From Tritrichomonas foetus (lineage: Eukaryota; Parabasalia; Tritrichomonadida; Tritrichomonadidae): a stretch of 64,000 bases of DNA. Made by a program: the position numbers and the translations under genes. Shown in pieces: positions 60,427-64,000 of the stretch (its first letter is position 1; each line of letters opens with the position of its first letter). The stretch lies in contig MLAK01000002.1 of NCBI GenBank assembly GCA_001839685.1, positions 116,251 through 180,250 of the forward strand, given 5' to 3'. The notes under the pieces are model-generated. The model was not told the origin of the DNA. It made no database searches and worked only from the letters and a program-made list of their open reading frames with translations.

Positions 60427-63336
60427 TCATTTTTTCATTTCATTTCGCAAGAATCGATTCTGTAATTGTTGGAGTCGAACTTCATATTCGCCAATCGACT
60501 GACCAACTTTTTGTAAATAAGAAATAAAAGATTCATCACTTAATTCGCCAAACCGAGGAACATATTTAATCAATGTTGAAGCGGCTCGATGAAGAAATGC
60601 AATGTGCTGTTCATGAAGTTCTTCAGATCTTGCTTTATTAAAAGCTCTTAATTGTGATTCAACTGACGACACTTGTGCCTTCCAATAACTATCTTTAGCT
60701 GCTTCAATTTGTTGACAACGTGAAGATAAAGCAGAAACTTCAGATTTCAAAGATCGTTTTTCACTTTGTAAAGATAAAATGACAGCTCTAGTTTCATCAA
60801 CTTTATCACGAATTTCGACTTCTTTTTCACGTTTAATGATTGAAATCTGATTTGATAATTCTTCATTTTGGGATTTTAATGAATCAATAATTTGTCTTTG
60901 TTTTTCAGCAGTTTCAGCTGATTCATTCACTAAAGAAGTATTCTTGGCTTTCAAAACTTGAATCCTTTGTGAGCAAAGTCTTAACTTATCTTTTAGTTTT
61001 GATTCAATTTCACGAGCTTCTTTTCTTACATTATCAATTGTTGCGCTTGCACTTAAAACTTCTTCTTGGACAGTTATCTTAAGCTTTTTAGAAAATTCAC
61101 GTTGGTTTTCGTCCAATTTCTTTTGAATAGAAATATTTTCGTGAGTCAAATTTTCTATTTTGGAATTAGCTGCGGCGAGTTGGGTTACGAGAATTTGATT
61201 TTGACTACGAAGTGATTGACTATCAAGTTCAGCAGCCATTTTTGTCTGTTCAAATTCGGATGAAACATTTACTTTTTCAATCTTCAAGTTTGAAATCTCT
61301 GCATCTTTGACTTTAATTGAATTTTTCATTTCTGCAAGTTGTGCACGTTGAACTTCAAGAGCTTTTCGAAGTTCTGATGTATCACTTTTCATACTTTGAA
61401 TTTCTTTTGTTTTTGTTTTCTTAAGCTTTTTGATGATTTCAACAGCAGCGACTGGAACGTCGATTAAATCACCTTCAAACCGAATAGAATGTCTAAGCTT
61501 TCCATCAACAATTTCTTGTAAAACAAGTGATTGTTGAATGAATTCTAATACTCTCTTAGCTATTCGATTAAAATCTTTATTAATATCTACATTCAGATCT
61601 CTATTGGCATCTTTTCCTATTTTCAGAATATTTGTGATATCATTCATAAAACTTGTACACATTTTCAATTTCTCGTGAATAATTTTTACCATATTGTCAC
61701 CTTCTTTGAACCCAAAAGAATTTTTAAACTCAGCAAGGACTTTTGTACTGTTTTTATGCTTTTCACATTCTTTTCTGAGAATTTCATTTATTGCAATTTG
61801 GAAAGAAAGATGGTTTTCTGAATTGCCTTCTTCATATTTCATATCATCAGGTTGTAAAAGTTCGTTTTCTTTAATATATTTTCTAATATGAGAAATTTCA
61901 ACTAAAGCAGTATCTTTCAAAACAGAGCCTTTGATATTTTTTGTTGGATCAATACAAATATTATTAATTTCACCTGTTTCAGCGAAATGTTGAAGGAAAT
62001 GAATTTGTCCTTTGATAATTTGCTTTAATTTTCGATTCTTTTGTTTCATCAGTGGATCACCTTCAGCCAAAATCACTTGTAAAGTTTCCGTGATGTTTTG
62101 AATATTTGAATTGAAATATTCATTTAACATTTTTTGAACTTCATTCACTATTTTTTCTGATTGGAGACGCGCGTTTTCTGATAAACCAATTTGCTCAATA
62201 TTTTTTTGATTCGATTGTCGTAACGAGGATAATTCTGAATTTAGTTTTTGCTTTTCATTTTCAATATTAGTGCAATATGCATGAAAACCATCAATTATTA
62301 CATTTTGTTCATTTAATAATTCGAATGAACGATGATTAATTTCACGTGCTTCACAAATATCACTTGCTTGTGATTCACAAATACCAGAAAGTGAAGTAAC
62401 TGTTTTCTGTAGTTCAGAAATCCTTTTGTGGGCTTTATTTAATTCATTTTGAACATCTTCATTTAAATTGTGTTTCATCACTTTAGTTGAAACTTTATAT
62501 TCTAAATCTTGATTATCAGCTTTCAACTTATGTATAGTCATTTTGTCTGCATTGTGCTGATCTTGGAGCTTGTGAATGATTTCGCCTTGAGCCAGGATTT
62601 TGTTTTTCAGATGGCTGATTTTTTGGGCTAATCTATCAATCACCTCGTCTTTTGATTGAATGGCGTGTTGATACTCTGCATGAATTGATGCATCATTTTT
62701 ATCTTTTTCAAGTAAAGAAATTTGTTCTTTCAATGATTCGATTTGTGCATTTTGAGCAGAAATGGTTAAATTCGCCTCAAATTTTTCTTGAGCTGTTTCA
62801 ATATTATTCTTATATGTTTCTGTATGAAGTGATGCTATTTTTTGATTAAGCTTTGCAAACTCGCCTTTGTTTTGTTCATATTGACTGGAAAATTTTGTCA
62901 TTCGTGGATTTGAAATAGAATTAGAATCAATGGTTGAATGAGCGATAGTACTGGATTTCTCAAAATCAAAGTTAATCGAGCTTGATTTCGAATTTTTGGA
63001 TGTCGTCAAATCTTTCATTGATAAATAAGAGCTTTGATCTTTGGATTCATTCACAATGCCATAGATAAACGAGCAGATAATTTTTTGAAGATTTTTTCGT
63101 GAATCAAGATCATAATGAATCGTTCCTGGTGCGGAAAATAACTCGTCTAAATTTTGACCGATTAATGAAAGATTTTCTGACCGAGTTTGAAAATCTGAAA
63201 AACGCATTGGAGAAGGATGAATAGAATTTGCTAATGCAATTGCGGAAGTTATCAAAGTATGATCTGGAAAAGTTGGCTCACCTACTTCAATGTCGGACCC
63301 AAAACTTAATGAATCTTCAAGACTTGCTTCTGTCAT
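60427..63336 (-). CDS. Long coiled-coil protein
   Basis: The 969-residue protein has a globular or disordered N-terminus (1-155, acidic start then a helical SRKNLQKIICSFIYGIV block) followed by long heptad-rich coiled coils (about 160-430 and 640-900), separated by a less regular helical part (about 430-640). No motor, kinase or membrane segment is visible. Such proteins in trichomonads are often cytoskeletal or centrosomal, but no family is recognised and no function is assigned. Confidence 0.8.
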   Translation of the reverse strand: MTEASLEDSLSFGSDIEVGEPTFPDHTLITSAIALANSIHPSPMRFSDFQTRSENLSLIGQNLDELFSAPGTIHYDLDSRKNLQKIICSFIYGIVNESKDQSSYLSMKDLTTSKNSKSSSINFDFEKSSTIAHSTIDSNSISNPRMTKFSSQYEQNKGEFAKLNQKIASLHTETYKNNIETAQEKFEANLTISAQNAQIESLKEQISLLEKDKNDASIHAEYQHAIQSKDEVIDRLAQKISHLKNKILAQGEIIHKLQDQHNADKMTIHKLKADNQDLEYKVSTKVMKHNLNEDVQNELNKAHKRISELQKTVTSLSGICESQASDICEAREINHRSFELLNEQNVIIDGFHAYCTNIENEKQKLNSELSSLRQSNQKNIEQIGLSENARLQSEKIVNEVQKMLNEYFNSNIQNITETLQVILAEGDPLMKQKNRKLKQIIKGQIHFLQHFAETGEINNICIDPTKNIKGSVLKDTALVEISHIRKYIKENELLQPDDMKYEEGNSENHLSFQIAINEILRKECEKHKNSTKVLAEFKNSFGFKEGDNMVKIIHEKLKMCTSFMNDITNILKIGKDANRDLNVDINKDFNRIAKRVLEFIQQSLVLQEIVDGKLRHSIRFEGDLIDVPVAAVEIIKKLKKTKTKEIQSMKSDTSELRKALEVQRAQLAEMKNSIKVKDAEISNLKIEKVNVSSEFEQTKMAAELDSQSLRSQNQILVTQLAAANSKIENLTHENISIQKKLDENQREFSKKLKITVQEEVLSASATIDNVRKEAREIESKLKDKLRLCSQRIQVLKAKNTSLVNESAETAEKQRQIIDSLKSQNEELSNQISIIKREKEVEIRDKVDETRAVILSLQSEKRSLKSEVSALSSRCQQIEAAKDSYWKAQVSSVESQLRAFNKARSEELHEQHIAFLHRAASTLIKYVPRFGELSDESFISYLQKVGQSIGEYEVRLQQLQNRFLRNEMKK

Positions 63337-64000
63337 TGTATTGAACTCGAGTAAGCTAATATGAGATTTGATATCACTTTATTCAACTTTTTCAATCATT
63401 AAGTGGTTTATCCATTCAAATCATGACTAAATATTCACAGAAAAAAATGTCAAAAGGTGAGCATATCTGTACGTTAAGAGTATTTTAATAATTGTGATAA
63501 TTGTTGGATTGTTTGATGATTATCTTCGATTTAGATCTAATTTCAAATGATTTCATGGGATAATTTTATTTTTTTCGATGGAGATACATTAGGAATTCGA
63601 ACAATATACATTAAAAACGCCACCAAATTACCTTTTCCGAAAAATCTCATTATAGTTTTATTTGAAGCACTAATTGGTCGTTAGTGTTTTCTCGATAACA
63701 AAATGGCCAAATTTAAGGTGAAATAGGATTGTAAAACTTTTTTTGGAAATACATGAATCACCAGGCAAGAAATGATCGAAAGTTTTTGGAACGAAAAGGA
63801 AGAATTCATACCAATAGTTTAAAAAGAAAAATCGAGTAAGTTACTCTGAGAAAACATTTTGAAAATCAAAAAACTTTTCTCAGAAATAAAAAAATTGGAA
63901 ATAGAATATTGAATGGTACTTTATTAAAATAATACATATTCATACAATGATGTTTCCTCCGCATTTAAAGGAAACAAATTCCAAACATGATTCACCTCAA
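63337..64000. other. Terminal AT-rich spacer
   Basis: Upstream region of the coiled-coil gene to the window end. No gene, RNA or repeat recognised. Confidence 0.5.

Overview
The window looks like nuclear DNA of a parabasalid protist, most likely a trichomonad close to Tritrichomonas. Evidence: it is very AT-rich; nearly all genes are single uninterrupted ORFs, including one of about 2,960 codons and one of about 2,130; TAA, TAG and TGA all act as stops; and several genes carry a TCA(C/T)TTT element within about 60 bases of the ATG, resembling the trichomonad initiator (Inr). The gene content is eukaryotic (Rab, cullin, CK2 beta, VPS52, gamma-tubulin complex protein, HP1-like protein, Piezo, Myb, E2F). 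The species assignment is inference. No CRISPR array, operon, tRNA or rRNA gene was recognised.

Layout. 1-8.6 kb: 3' part of a copine; a small HP1-like chromodomain/chromoshadow protein (-); a GCP-family gamma-tubulin complex protein with an internal 18-residue repeat; a ubiquitin-like-domain protein (-) divergent from VPS52. 8.6-9.75 kb: AT-rich spacer with an ankyrin-repeat relic. 9.75-18.6 kb: a giant HECT ubiquitin ligase. 18.6-21.5 kb: gene-poor, with a T49 tract, a decayed sugar transporter (-) and one copy of a dispersed ~95-bp repeat. 21.5-23.4 kb: two coactosin genes, identical in coding DNA, as a large inverted repeat. 24.4-30.8 kb: a Piezo mechanosensitive channel (-). 30.8-34.9 kb: a relic gene, a 160-codon orphan and a 17-bp minisatellite. 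34.9-38.2 kb: a SAC9-like phosphoinositide phosphatase homologue that appears to have lost its catalytic Cys and Arg. 38.5-48.2 kb: small helical protein, Rab5-like GTPase, reticulon/ARL6IP1-like ER protein, CAMK-like kinase, CK2 beta subunit, E2F-like factor. 48.6-50.4 kb: AzgA-type purine permease. 52.6-54.1 kb: Drs1/DDX27-like DEAD-box helicase. 54.2-55.7 kb: degenerate ATTCTT satellite interrupted by a 533-base assembly gap. 55.8-63.3 kb: two-repeat Myb protein, divergent cullin, long coiled-coil protein.

The genes do not form a pathway cluster. Loose themes are membrane traffic and phosphoinositides (copine, VPS52, Rab5-like, SAC9-like, ER-shaping protein), cytoskeleton (GCP protein, coactosin pair), ubiquitin signalling (HECT, UBL, cullin) and chromatin/transcription (HP1-like, E2F-like, Myb). 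The most notable items are the SAC9-like pseudoenzyme with no evident ATG, the Piezo channel with an exact PF(X2)E(X6)W motif, the identical coactosin palindrome, the HP1-like protein without a canonical methyl-lysine cage, and a layer of gene relics hidden in the spacers. Starts reported here are ATG codons, even where an in-frame TTG or GTG lies further upstream; the exception is the SAC9-like gene, which lacks one.
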